NCBI RefSeq assembly: GCF_001668615.1
Contig: NZ_LZMC01000109.1
Span: forward strand, 124,001-188,000
DNA from: Mycobacterium sp. 1274761.0
Lineage (GTDB): Bacteria > Actinomycetota > Actinomycetes > Mycobacteriales > Mycobacteriaceae
Direction: 5' to 3'
Length of the DNA stretch: 64,000 bases
Within the stretch, counting starts at the first letter, position 1; each line of letters starts with the position of its first letter. The translations under genes and the position numbers were made by a program. The notes beneath the pieces were generated by a model. The model made no database searches, was not told the DNA's origin, and worked only from the letters and a program-made list of their open reading frames with translations. Positions 10,244 through 18,034 of this stretch are shown here, one piece after another.

Positions 10244-10766
10244 GCAGACCTACCGGGGAACCCGCCGCCATCGCGCACCGATCGGGTGGCATCCCCCGCG
10301 CATCAAGCCCGAGACAAACACCGATGCGGACCTGGAGCCCACGGCGCCGTTCACGCCGACGTTCACCGGTGCACTGCCCGCCGTAGCCGAGGAGATCCAG
10401 CCCGAGCCCACGCCGGCACCGGTCGCGAAGCACCCGGCCGAGGCATCCCCGCTGAAGCGCTGGACCTTCGTCCTCGTCGTCGCGGCCGTATGGGCGGTGT
10501 CCGCGGTCATCGGGCTGGGCCTGTTCTACTGGTGGTTCCATTCGATCAACAAGACGCCCGCGGTATTCGCCGTGCTGGTCTACCTGGTCGTGTGCACCGT
10601 CGCGGCCGTGATCGCGGCGACCGTTCCGGACAGACCGGTGCTGTCGGCGCTGGCCATCGCGCTGATGTCGGCGCCGTTTGCGTCGACGGCCTCGGCTGCG
10701 GTGCTGTACGGCTACTACTTCTGCGAACACGCAAGCCGCTGTCTGGTAGGAGTGCTGCCCTACTAG
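10236..10766 (+). CDS. conserved membrane protein with cytosolic proline-rich N-terminus (Rv0461-like)
   Basis: A 176-residue protein. Residues 1-72 are basic, then proline/threonine/glutamate-rich and probably cytosolic. Three hydrophobic helices follow (about 78-100, 109-130 and 137-157). The frame is open upstream, but the GTG at 10236 overlaps the previous stop (GTGGCTGA), fitting translational coupling. It is 10 bp upstream of lpdC and corresponds positionally to Rv0461. No function is known to me; two cysteines near the C-terminus (YYFCEHASRC) are notable. Confidence 0.68.
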   Translation: MAEQTYRGTRRHRAPIGWHPPRIKPETNTDADLEPTAPFTPTFTGALPAVAEEIQPEPTPAPVAKHPAEASPLKRWTFVLVVAAVWAVSAVIGLGLFYWWFHSINKTPAVFAVLVYLVVCTVAAVIAATVPDRPVLSALAIALMSAPFASTASAAVLYGYYFCEHASRCLVGVLPY

Positions 10767-10776
10767 TGTTGGCGGG

Positions 10777-12180
10777 GTGAGCCACTATGACGTCGTTGTT
10801 CTCGGAGCAGGCCCAGGCGGATACGTCGCAGCGATCCGCGCCGCGCAGCTGGGGCTGAGCACCGCAGTCGTCGAACCCAAATACTGGGGCGGGGTGTGCC
10901 TCAACGTCGGGTGTATCCCGTCGAAAGCGTTGCTGCGCAACGCCGAACTCGCCCACATCTTCACCAAAGAGGCCAAGCAGTTCGGCATCAGCGGGGAGGC
11001 GACCTTCGACTACGGGGTCGCCTTCGACCGCAGCCGCAAGGTCGCCGAAGGCCGGGTGGCCGGTGTGCACTTCCTGATGAAGAAGAACAAGATCACCGAG
11101 ATCCACGGCTACGGCAAATTCAAAGACGACCACACGCTGGAGGTCGAACCGACCGGGGACGACCAGAAAGACGCTGTGACGGTGACGTTCGACAACATCA
11201 TCATCGCCACCGGCAGCAGCACGCGCCTGGTGCCCGGCACCTCGCTGTCGGACAACGTCGTCACCTACGAAAAGCTGATCATGACGCGCGAGCTGCCCAA
11301 GTCCATCGTGATCGCCGGGGCGGGCGCGATCGGCATGGAGTTCGGCTACGTGCTGAAGAACTACGGCGTTGACGTCACCATCGTCGAGTTCCTGCCGCGG
11401 GCGCTGCCCAACGAGGACGCCGAGGTGAGTAAGGAAATCGAGAAACAGTTCAAGAAGCTCGGCGTGAAGGTGCTCACCGGCACCAAGGTCGAATCGATCT
11501 CCGACAACGGCGGCGACGTCACGGTCACGATCAGTAAAGACGGCAAGTCGGAAGAGCTCAAGGCCGAAAAGGTATTGCAGGCAATCGGTTTCGCGCCCAA
11601 CATCGAGGGCTACGGTCTGGATAAAGCCGGCGTGCAGATCACCGAGCGCAAGGCGATCGGCATCGACGACTATATGCGTACCAACGTGGGCCACATCTAC
11701 GCGATCGGCGACGTCACCGGCAAGTTGCAACTCGCGCACGTGGCCGAGGCCCAAGGCGTGGTCGCGGCCGAAACCATCGGCGGCGCAGACACTTTGCCGC
11801 TCGGCGACTACCGGATGCTGCCGCGTGCCACGTTCTGCCAGCCGCAGGTTGCCAGCTTCGGCCTGACCGAGGAGCAGGCGCGCGACGAGGGCTATGACGT
11901 CAAGGTCGCGAAGTTCCCGTTCACCGCCAACGCCAAGGCGCACGGCGTCGGAGATCCCAGCGGGTTCGTCAAGCTGATCGCGGACGGGAAGTATGGCGAA
12001 CTGATCGGCGGCCACCTCATCGGCCACGACGTTTCGGAGCTGCTGCCTGAGCTGACGCTTGCGCAGAAGTGGGACCTGACCGCCACCGAGCTCGCCCGCA
12101 ACGTCCACACCCACCCGACGATGTCGGAGGCGCTGCAGGAGTGCTTCCACGGGCTCGTCGGCCACATGATCAATTTCTGA
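10777..12180 (+). CDS. lpdC: dihydrolipoamide dehydrogenase LpdC
   Basis: A 467-residue flavoprotein disulfide reductase, the E3 component shared by pyruvate and branched-chain 2-oxoacid dehydrogenases; in M. tuberculosis LpdC also serves the peroxynitrite-reductase system with AhpC, AhpD and DlaT. FAD-binding GAGPGGYVAAIRAAQLG, the redox disulfide Cys41-Cys46 (GGVCLNVGCIPSK), the second Rossmann motif GAGAIGMEFGYV and the C-terminal HTHPTMSEALQE with the catalytic His are all present. It starts with GTG at 10777, with a TAGTGT -10-like hexamer 7 bases upstream and no SD, so it is probably leaderless. The AhpD-like gene two genes downstream is an interesting neighbour. Confidence 0.96.
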   Translation: MSHYDVVVLGAGPGGYVAAIRAAQLGLSTAVVEPKYWGGVCLNVGCIPSKALLRNAELAHIFTKEAKQFGISGEATFDYGVAFDRSRKVAEGRVAGVHFLMKKNKITEIHGYGKFKDDHTLEVEPTGDDQKDAVTVTFDNIIIATGSSTRLVPGTSLSDNVVTYEKLIMTRELPKSIVIAGAGAIGMEFGYVLKNYGVDVTIVEFLPRALPNEDAEVSKEIEKQFKKLGVKVLTGTKVESISDNGGDVTVTISKDGKSEELKAEKVLQAIGFAPNIEGYGLDKAGVQITERKAIGIDDYMRTNVGHIYAIGDVTGKLQLAHVAEAQGVVAAETIGGADTLPLGDYRMLPRATFCQPQVASFGLTEEQARDEGYDVKVAKFPFTANAKAHGVGDPSGFVKLIADGKYGELIGGHLIGHDVSELLPELTLAQKWDLTATELARNVHTHPTMSEALQECFHGLVGHMINF

Positions 12181-12182
12181 GC

Positions 12183-12473
12183 GTGGCCCAGACAGCCGGC
12201 TCAGCGAGAGCCATCTGGGTCGCGGGCATCGGCGGCCTGATCATCGGGCACATGCTGTGGCTCGCCGGTATCTCCGCGGCCATTGCGACGCGCACAATCA
12301 GCCATTGGGTGCTCGTCGTTGCGGGCTTGTCGTTTGTGCTCGGTGGGGTCGCCGGCTGGCTGGCGTGGCGCGACTATCAAGGCAAGGCCGAGGTGCGAGC
12401 GGCGTTTCTGGCCGCGCTGCCGATCTCGCCGGTGCTGCTGTCGCTGGTGGTGCTGGGAGTCACCTACCTGTAG
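12183..12473 (+). CDS. small membrane protein (Rv0463-like)
   Basis: A 96-residue protein with three hydrophobic helices: about 9-29, 38-57 and 73-94. The GTG at 12183 is 2 bp after the lpdC stop, so it is cotranscribed with lpdC; the same gene follows lpdC in M. tuberculosis (Rv0463). No domain is recognised. It converges with the carboxymuconolactone-decarboxylase-like gene, with only 10 bp between stops. Confidence 0.72.
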   Translation: MAQTAGSARAIWVAGIGGLIIGHMLWLAGISAAIATRTISHWVLVVAGLSFVLGGVAGWLAWRDYQGKAEVRAAFLAALPISPVLLSLVVLGVTYL

Positions 12474-12483
12474 CTGGGCGACC

Positions 12484-13029
12484 CTAGTCCGAGAAGTCCA
12501 GCGGCACCTTCAGCGTGGTAATGGTGGCCGCCAGCCCATCGTATTGCGCTGCCAGCAAGCAGAATTCGATCAGCTGCGCCTTCGTCAGGTGACCGGCCAA
12601 CCACGCCCACGTCTCGGCGGACACACCGCGGGTGACAACGAACTCGTCGGTGGCGGTGATCAGCGCTCGCTGCCGGTCGGTGAGCCCCTCGGCGTCGGGG
12701 CCGGAGAAGATCTTGGCCTGCAACTCCGGTCCGATGCCGCGGCTGCGGGCCAGCCTGCGGTGCTGTTGCAGTTCGTATTCGCAGTCGCGCAGATGGCCGA
12801 CGCGAAGGATGACGACCTCGGCGTCGCGGACCGGCAGCTTGCTCAGCAGGCCGAGCAACATTGCGCTGTAGGGCAGCCACGCCAAGAACAGCAGCTTGTG
12901 CTGACCCAGCACGTTCATCAGGCTGAACCGCGGCGCCCGGATCGTCCGTGCGCCGAGCTTCGCGATCACCCAGTTGATGGGTCCGAGCTCCCGCAACCCG
13001 CCGGGTTCGATGCGGGCAGGGACGCTCAT
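12484..13029 (-). CDS. carboxymuconolactone decarboxylase / AhpD-like family protein
   Basis: A 181-residue protein of the CMD/AhpD fold (Rv0464c equivalent). The helix RVGHLRDCEYELQQHRRLAR (about residues 78-97) corresponds to the family's active-site region but has a single cysteine, not the CxxC of peroxidase-type AhpD, so a classic alkylhydroperoxidase reaction is doubtful. Its ATG overlaps the ramB stop by 4 bp (ATGA), so it is the second gene of a ramB operon. Confidence 0.85.
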   Translation of the reverse strand: MSVPARIEPGGLRELGPINWVIAKLGARTIRAPRFSLMNVLGQHKLLFLAWLPYSAMLLGLLSKLPVRDAEVVILRVGHLRDCEYELQQHRRLARSRGIGPELQAKIFSGPDAEGLTDRQRALITATDEFVVTRGVSAETWAWLAGHLTKAQLIEFCLLAAQYDGLAATITTLKVPLDFSD

Positions 13030-14453
13030 GACTGCTTCACCAGATACGGCGACACCGTGCTGCGGTGCTCGTCGAGGTCAAGGGCGCGGCCAAGGGCGGG
13101 GAAAGCCCGCTGCGGGCAGTTGTCGCGTTCACACACCCGGCAGCCGGCCCCGATCGGTGTCGCGATATCGCCGGCCAAATCCAGTCCCTCCGAGTAGACG
13201 AGCCGGTGTGCATGCCGAATCTCGCAGCCGAGCCCGATCGCGAACGTTTTGCCCGGCTGACCATAGCGCGAGGCGCGACGCTCGACCGTGCGCGCCACCC
13301 ACATGTAGCTGCGGCCGTCGGGCATCTGCGCGATCTGCACCAGGATCTTCCCCGGATTGGCGAACGTCTCGTAGACGTTCCACAGCGGACAGGTGCCGCC
13401 GCTGGAGGAAAAGTGAAAACCCGTGGCCGACTGGCGTTTTGACATGTTGCCAGCTTTGTCGACGCGGACGAACGAGAACGGCACGCCGCGCATCGACGGC
13501 CGCTGCAGCGTCGAAAGCCGGTGCGCGATCGTCTCGTAGCTGACTCGGTAGAACGCCGACAGCCGCTCGACGTCGTAGCGGAATTTCTCGGCGACCTCGT
13601 GGAACTGGCCGTAGGGCAACACCGTGGCCGCCGCGAAGTAATTGGCCAGCCCCAGCCGGGCCAGTGTCGTCGACTCGTCGCTGGTGAACTTGCCGTCGGC
13701 GACCAGCTTGTCGATCAGGTCACCGAACTCCAGGTAGGCCAACTCGGCCGCCATCTTGAACACCTGCTGGCCCGACGAAAGATGGCTGGCCATCTCGAGC
13801 CTGCGGGTGACGGGGTCGTAGCGGTGCAACACGTTGTCACCGAAATCGGTGCGCCGCAGGATCTGCACGCCGTGCACCGCACGAAGCCGGTCGGCGAGGT
13901 CGCGGGCGAGGTCACCTCGGTGCATACGCAGGTCGATGGTCAGGTCTTCGGCCGCGGTGTCGAGCTCGTGCAGGTAGTTCTGCCGCTGGTAGAAGTAGTC
14001 GCGGACTTCCTCGTGCGGCATCGTGATGGACCCGCTACCGCTGCCGTCGGAGTAGCGGTCCTCGGTCGCGGCCGCCAGCTGCATCGTGGTCAGCTGGTAG
14101 CGCCGGTGCAGGTTGACCATCGCGCGGGCCAGCGTCGGGTGGGCGTTGACGATATCGGCGATTTCGGCCGGGTCCACATCGATGTCGAGGTCGCGGTCCA
14201 TCATGACCTCGCGCAGTTCGGCGACCAGCCGGGTGTCGTCCTGCGAGGCGAAGAACGTCGCATCGACACCGAACACCTCGGTGATCCGCAGCAGGACTGC
14301 CACGGTCAGCGGGCGCACGTCGTGCTCGATCTGGTTCAGGTAGCTCGGCGAGATGCCGAGCATCTGCGCCAGCGCGGCCTGGCTGAAGCCACGCTCGTTG
14401 CGCAGCTGCCGGACCCGGGAGCCGACGAACGTTTTGGCCACGTCACCGAGCAT
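13026..14453 (-). CDS. ramB: acetate/short-chain acyl regulator RamB
   Basis: A 475-residue XRE-type regulator, almost identical in layout to M. tuberculosis RamB (Rv0465c), which controls isocitrate lyase. The N-terminal helix-turn-helix is at about residues 10-65 (RVRQLRNERGFSQAALAQML and SPSYLNQIEHDVRPL). A central ImmA/IrrE-like region lacks an intact HExxH (AAELAYLEFGDL). The C-terminal DUF2083-type domain ends with GAGCRVCERDNCPQRAFPAL. The ATG at 14453 is preceded by a perfect 9-1-9 palindrome at 14461-14479, probably an operator. It is divergent from the thioesterase, and its target icl1 lies about 1.2 kb away. Confidence 0.95.
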   Translation of the reverse strand: MLGDVAKTFVGSRVRQLRNERGFSQAALAQMLGISPSYLNQIEHDVRPLTVAVLLRITEVFGVDATFFASQDDTRLVAELREVMMDRDLDIDVDPAEIADIVNAHPTLARAMVNLHRRYQLTTMQLAAATEDRYSDGSGSGSITMPHEEVRDYFYQRQNYLHELDTAAEDLTIDLRMHRGDLARDLADRLRAVHGVQILRRTDFGDNVLHRYDPVTRRLEMASHLSSGQQVFKMAAELAYLEFGDLIDKLVADGKFTSDESTTLARLGLANYFAAATVLPYGQFHEVAEKFRYDVERLSAFYRVSYETIAHRLSTLQRPSMRGVPFSFVRVDKAGNMSKRQSATGFHFSSSGGTCPLWNVYETFANPGKILVQIAQMPDGRSYMWVARTVERRASRYGQPGKTFAIGLGCEIRHAHRLVYSEGLDLAGDIATPIGAGCRVCERDNCPQRAFPALGRALDLDEHRSTVSPYLVKQS

Positions 14454-14460
14454 AACCGCC

Positions 14461-14479
14461 TGCGAAGACGGTCTTCGCA
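14461..14479. promoter_or_regulatory. perfect palindrome upstream of ramB, candidate autoregulatory operator
   Basis: TGCGAAGAC-G-GTCTTCGCA is a perfect inverted repeat with 9-bp arms and a 1-bp centre, starting 7 bp before the ramB ATG in the ramB/thioesterase divergent region. Each arm (CTTCGCA) resembles the CTTTGCA half of the site in front of icl1. Auto-control by RamB is inference. Confidence 0.55.
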
Positions 14480-14544
14480 TAATTGGCAGCGGCCCCGCTG
14501 TGGCAGTATCGGGAACCGTCGGGGTGAGCAGGGGAGAACAACTC

Positions 14545-15360
14545 GTGGCAGAAACCGCAGGTAGCACCGGTCTGTCGAAGGTACTGATGCCGGTGCCCGA
14601 CCCGCATCCCGACGTCTTCGATCGGGAGTGGCCGCTGCGGGTCGCCGACATCGACCGGCTGGGCAGGCTGCGCTTCGACGCCGCGTGCCGACACATCCAG
14701 GACATCGGCCAGGACCATCTGCGCGAACTCGGCTTCGAGGAAACGCACCCGCTGTGGATCGTGCGGCGCACGATGATCGATCTGATCAAACCGATCGAGT
14801 TCCAGGACATCCTGCGGCTGCGCCGCTGGTGTTCGGGCACGTCGAACCGGTGGTGTGAGATGCGGGTGCGGCTCGACGGCCGCCGCGGCGGCCTGATGGA
14901 GTCCGAGGCGTTCTGGATCAACATCTCCCGCGAGACGCAGGGGCCGGCGCGCATCGCTGACGACTTCATCGAGGGGCTCAAGCGCACCACCAGCGAGGGC
15001 AGGCTGCGGTGGAAGGCCTACCTGAAGCCGGGTAGCCGCGAGGATGCCGCCGAGATCCGCGAATATCCGGTCCGTGTCACCGACATCGACCTGTTCGACC
15101 ACATGAACAACTCGGTTTACTGGACGGTGGTCGAGGACTACCTGCTGTCCCGCCCGGAAATGATGGAGCAGCCGCTGCGGGTCACCATCGAGCACGACGC
15201 GCCGGTGGCGCTCGGCGACAAACTCGAGATCATCGCGCACGTCCACCCGCCGGGTTCGACCGACCGATTCGGCGCCGACCTCACCGATCGGACTGTTACA
15301 ACGCTCACATATACCGTCGGTGACGAGACCAAAGCCGTCGCTGCGATCTTCGCGTTGTAG
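14545..15360 (+). CDS. acyl-ACP thioesterase family protein (Rv0466-like)
   Basis: A 271-residue double-hotdog protein of the acyl-ACP/acyl-CoA thioesterase family, equivalent to Rv0466. The first hotdog holds REWPLRVADIDRLGRLRFDA and EETHPLWIVRRTMIDL. The second has EYPVRVTDIDLFDHMNNSVY, with the Asp-x-Asn-x-His type catalytic segment (DHMNN). It would release fatty acids from carrier protein or CoA. The GTG at 14545 has a GGGGAG about 9 bases upstream; a second in-frame GTG at 14524 is possible. Confidence 0.86.
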   Translation: MAETAGSTGLSKVLMPVPDPHPDVFDREWPLRVADIDRLGRLRFDAACRHIQDIGQDHLRELGFEETHPLWIVRRTMIDLIKPIEFQDILRLRRWCSGTSNRWCEMRVRLDGRRGGLMESEAFWINISRETQGPARIADDFIEGLKRTTSEGRLRWKAYLKPGSREDAAEIREYPVRVTDIDLFDHMNNSVYWTVVEDYLLSRPEMMEQPLRVTIEHDAPVALGDKLEIIAHVHPPGSTDRFGADLTDRTVTTLTYTVGDETKAVAAIFAL

Positions 15361-15631
15361 ACCCTCTCCGTTTAACAGTACGGGCGTACTGACCTGCGGA
15401 AATTGGCTACTGATGGGTAACTACTGAACCGGTACAGCCGAACGGTCCCTTCGCAAACTTTGCAGGATCACCGGAGGCGTTAACGAAAATTGGCAATCGG
15501 TGGCGCTGGACCTGCTCTTATACCCGGGTGCATTATCGGATTAGCGCAACAGCGAAGTTGTTTGGGCGTTAACAAGCTGGGAACTCTGGCGGCGCCGCAG
15601 CGATGATATGAACACGAATAGGAGTAGCCGG
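15361..15631 (+). promoter_or_regulatory. isocitrate lyase upstream region with RamB-type site
   Basis: This 271-bp non-coding gap is relatively AT-rich. It contains GCAAACTTTGC at 15453-15463, an imperfect palindrome matching the CTTTGCAAA-like core I recall for RamB targets. It also contains an AGTAC-GGGC-GTACT inverted repeat at 15377-15390, two copies of GGCGTTAAC (15476-15484 and 15565-15573) and a TATACC/TTATCGG -10-like zone around 15515-15540. Only the RamB assignment is supported by family knowledge. Confidence 0.5.
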
Positions 15632-16918
15632 ATGTCGACCGTTGGCACGCCGAAATCAGCCGAAGAGATCCAGAAGGACTGGGACACCAACCCGCGGTGG
15701 AAGGGTGTCGAGCGCACCTACACCGCCGAGGACGTCGTGGCGCTGCAGGGCACGGTCGTCGAGGAAGCCACGCTGGCCCGCCGGGGCGCCGAGGTGTTGT
15801 GGAACCAACTGCACGACCTGGAGTTCGTCAACGCGCTCGGTGCGCTGACCGGCAACATGGCCGTTCAGCAGGTGCGGGCCGGGCTGAAGGCCATCTACCT
15901 GTCCGGCTGGCAGGTCGCCGGTGACGCGAACCTGTCCGGGCACACCTACCCCGACCAGAGCCTGTACCCGGCCAACTCGGTGCCGCAGGTGGTGCGCCGA
16001 ATCAACAACGCACTGCTGCGTGCCGATGAGATCGCCAAGGTCGAGGGCGACACCTCCGTCGACAACTGGCTGGTGCCGATCGTCGCCGACGGTGAGGCCG
16101 GCTTCGGTGGCGCGCTCAACGTCTACGAGCTGCAGAAGGCCATGATCGCCGCGGGTGTCGCCGGTTCGCACTGGGAGGACCAGTTGGCGTCGGAGAAGAA
16201 GTGCGGTCACCTCGGTGGCAAGGTCCTCATCCCGACCCAGCAGCACATCCGGACCCTGACCTCAGCCCGGCTGGCGGCCGACGTCGCCGACGTGCCGACC
16301 GTCGTGATCGCCCGCACCGACGCCGAGGCGGCCACGCTGATCACCTCCGATGTCGACGAGCGCGACCAGCCGTTCATCACCGGTGAGCGCACCAAGGAAG
16401 GGTTCTACCGGGTCAAGAACGGCCTGGAGCCCTGCATCGCCCGGGCCAAGGCCTACGCCCCGTACTCCGACCTGATCTGGATGGAGACCGGCACGCCGGA
16501 CCTCGAGCTAGCGGCGAAGTTCGCCGAGGGTGTGAAGGCTGAGTTCCCCGACCAGATGTTGGCCTACAACTGCTCGCCGTCGTTCAACTGGCGCAAGCAC
16601 CTCGACGACGCGACCATCGCAAAGTTCCAGAAGGAGCTGGCGTCGATGGGCTTCAAGTTCCAGTTCATCACGCTGGCCGGCTTCCACGCCCTGAACTACT
16701 CGATGTTCGATCTGGCCTACGGCTACGCCCGCAACCAGATGACGGCCTACGTCGAGCTGCAGGAGCGCGAATTCGCCGCCGAGGAGCGGGGTTACACCGC
16801 CACCAAGCACCAGCGTGAGGTCGGCGCCGGCTACTTCGACCGGATCGCCACCACGGTGGACCCGACCTCGTCGACGACGGCGCTGACGGGCTCGACCGAA
16901 GAGGGCCAGTTCCACTGA
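15632..16918 (+). CDS. aceA: isocitrate lyase
   Basis: A 428-residue isocitrate lyase (ICL1, Rv0467 equivalent), the glyoxylate-shunt enzyme splitting isocitrate to glyoxylate and succinate; in mycobacteria it also acts as methylisocitrate lyase in propionate metabolism. The catalytic motif KKCGHLGGK places the nucleophilic cysteine at residue 191, as in M. tuberculosis ICL1. The substrate-binding WMETGTPDLELA and NCSPSFNWRKHL segments are intact. The frame opens at an ATG at 15608, but AGGAG 8 bases before the ATG at 15632 and the known N-terminus MSTVGTPKS favour 15632. It is likely regulated by RamB from the neighbouring locus. Confidence 0.97.
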   Translation: MSTVGTPKSAEEIQKDWDTNPRWKGVERTYTAEDVVALQGTVVEEATLARRGAEVLWNQLHDLEFVNALGALTGNMAVQQVRAGLKAIYLSGWQVAGDANLSGHTYPDQSLYPANSVPQVVRRINNALLRADEIAKVEGDTSVDNWLVPIVADGEAGFGGALNVYELQKAMIAAGVAGSHWEDQLASEKKCGHLGGKVLIPTQQHIRTLTSARLAADVADVPTVVIARTDAEAATLITSDVDERDQPFITGERTKEGFYRVKNGLEPCIARAKAYAPYSDLIWMETGTPDLELAAKFAEGVKAEFPDQMLAYNCSPSFNWRKHLDDATIAKFQKELASMGFKFQFITLAGFHALNYSMFDLAYGYARNQMTAYVELQEREFAAEERGYTATKHQREVGAGYFDRIATTVDPTSSTTALTGSTEEGQFH

Positions 16919-16949
16919 TCCCTCAGTAACTGAAGACTGGTTTGCCGAC

Positions 16950-16998
16950 TTCTGCACCAGGGCTGCGATTGCGAGCGATTGACAGCCCTGGTGCAGAA
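16950..16998. terminator. 16-bp perfect inverted repeat between aceA and fadB2
   Basis: TTCTGCACCAGGGCTG at 16950-16965 is exactly mirrored at 16983-16998, with a 17-base loop. A 16-bp perfect stem of this strength 32 bp after the aceA stop and 9 bp before the fadB2 start could be a terminator (no T-tract follows), an operator, or a structure in the fadB2 5' leader. Confidence 0.55.
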
Positions 16999-17007
16999 TT
17001 CGACGTT

Positions 17008-17868
17008 ATGGGTGAAGGAATCGAACGGGTAGGCGTCGTCGGCGCGGGGCAGATGGGCTCGGGCATCGTCGAGGTGTCGGCGAAGGCAGGCGCGAACGTA
17101 GTGGTCTACGAGCCGACCGACGCGCTGATCAACGCAGGCCGCGATCGCGTCACCAGCTCGTTGGAGCGCGCGACGAGCAAGGGCAAGCTCAGCGAGGCCG
17201 ACCGTGATGCGGCTCTGGGGCGGCTGACGTTCACCACCGACCTCGTCGACCTGTCCGACCGCCAGCTGGTGATTGAGGCAGTCATCGAGGACGAGGCCAT
17301 CAAGGCCAAGATCTTCGCCGAACTCGACGCGATCGTCACCGATCCCGATGCCGTGCTCGCGTCGAACACCTCCAGCATTCCCATCATGAAAATCGCTGCG
17401 GCGACGAAGAATCCGAGCCGCGTGCTCGGCTTGCATTTTTTCAACCCGGTGCCCGTGCTGCCCTTGGTCGAGTTGATCAGCACGCTGGTCACCTCCCCCG
17501 AGGCGCTGTCGCGGGTCGAGCAGTTCGCCAGCGACACGTTAGGCAAGAAGGTGGTGCGCTGCGGCGACCGCTCGGGCTTCATCGTCAACGCTCTGCTGGT
17601 GCCGTACTTGCTGTCGGCGATCAGGATGGCAGAGGCCGGTGTGGCGACCGTCGAGGACATCGACACGGCGGTCGTTGCCGGCTTGTCGCACCCGATGGGA
17701 CCGCTGCGGCTGTCCGACCTGATCGGGCTCGACACGATGAAGCTCATCGCCGATTCGATGTATGACGAGTACAAGGACCCCCACTTCGCACCGCCTCCGC
17801 TGCTGCTCCGGATGGTCGAGGCCGGACAGCTCGGCAAGAAGTCGGGAAAAGGGTTTTATTCATACTGA
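17008..17868 (+). CDS. fadB2: 3-hydroxybutyryl-CoA dehydrogenase FadB2
   Basis: A 286-residue 3-hydroxyacyl-CoA dehydrogenase (Rv0468 equivalent) oxidising 3-hydroxybutyryl-CoA to acetoacetyl-CoA with NAD(P). The N-terminal Rossmann motif GVVGAGQMGSGI (about residues 7-18), the catalytic histidine region GLHFFNPVPVLPLVE (His about 138) and the C-terminal GKKSGKGFYSY tail are all typical, and length is normal. The ATG at 17008 gives the expected N-terminus; no clear SD is visible because the preceding bases belong to the hairpin at 16950-16998. Confidence 0.95.
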   Translation: MGEGIERVGVVGAGQMGSGIVEVSAKAGANVVVYEPTDALINAGRDRVTSSLERATSKGKLSEADRDAALGRLTFTTDLVDLSDRQLVIEAVIEDEAIKAKIFAELDAIVTDPDAVLASNTSSIPIMKIAAATKNPSRVLGLHFFNPVPVLPLVELISTLVTSPEALSRVEQFASDTLGKKVVRCGDRSGFIVNALLVPYLLSAIRMAEAGVATVEDIDTAVVAGLSHPMGPLRLSDLIGLDTMKLIADSMYDEYKDPHFAPPPLLLRMVEAGQLGKKSGKGFYSY

Positions 17869-18034
17869 GCGTCGACTTGGGTTCGCGCAGAATCTTGGCT
17901 AGGTTGTCTTCGTAATGTGACTGCCGGTTCAGAGGGAGCCGGATATGTGCACTGGCGTTAGCCGCCGCTCTGCATGTCCGTCGCCCGCTGATTCGGGCGA
18001 CGAACAGACGATCAAGAGCGGAGTCGAGACTTTC

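Noticed and set aside
10546..12165. Long minus-strand open frame opposite lpdC (about 540 codons), with similar long frames opposite the 7.9-kb aldehyde dehydrogenase, the ureohydrolase and others
   Set aside because: These are GC-rich mirror frames of clearly recognisable genes; their translations are low-complexity Arg/His/Asp/Gly-rich sequence with no domain and no ribosome-binding site.
15377..15390. AGTAC-GGGC-GTACT inverted repeat, and two GGCGTTAAC copies (15476, 15565), upstream of isocitrate lyase
   Set aside because: Short and without a known matching regulator; mentioned in the promoter entry but not claimed as separate operators.
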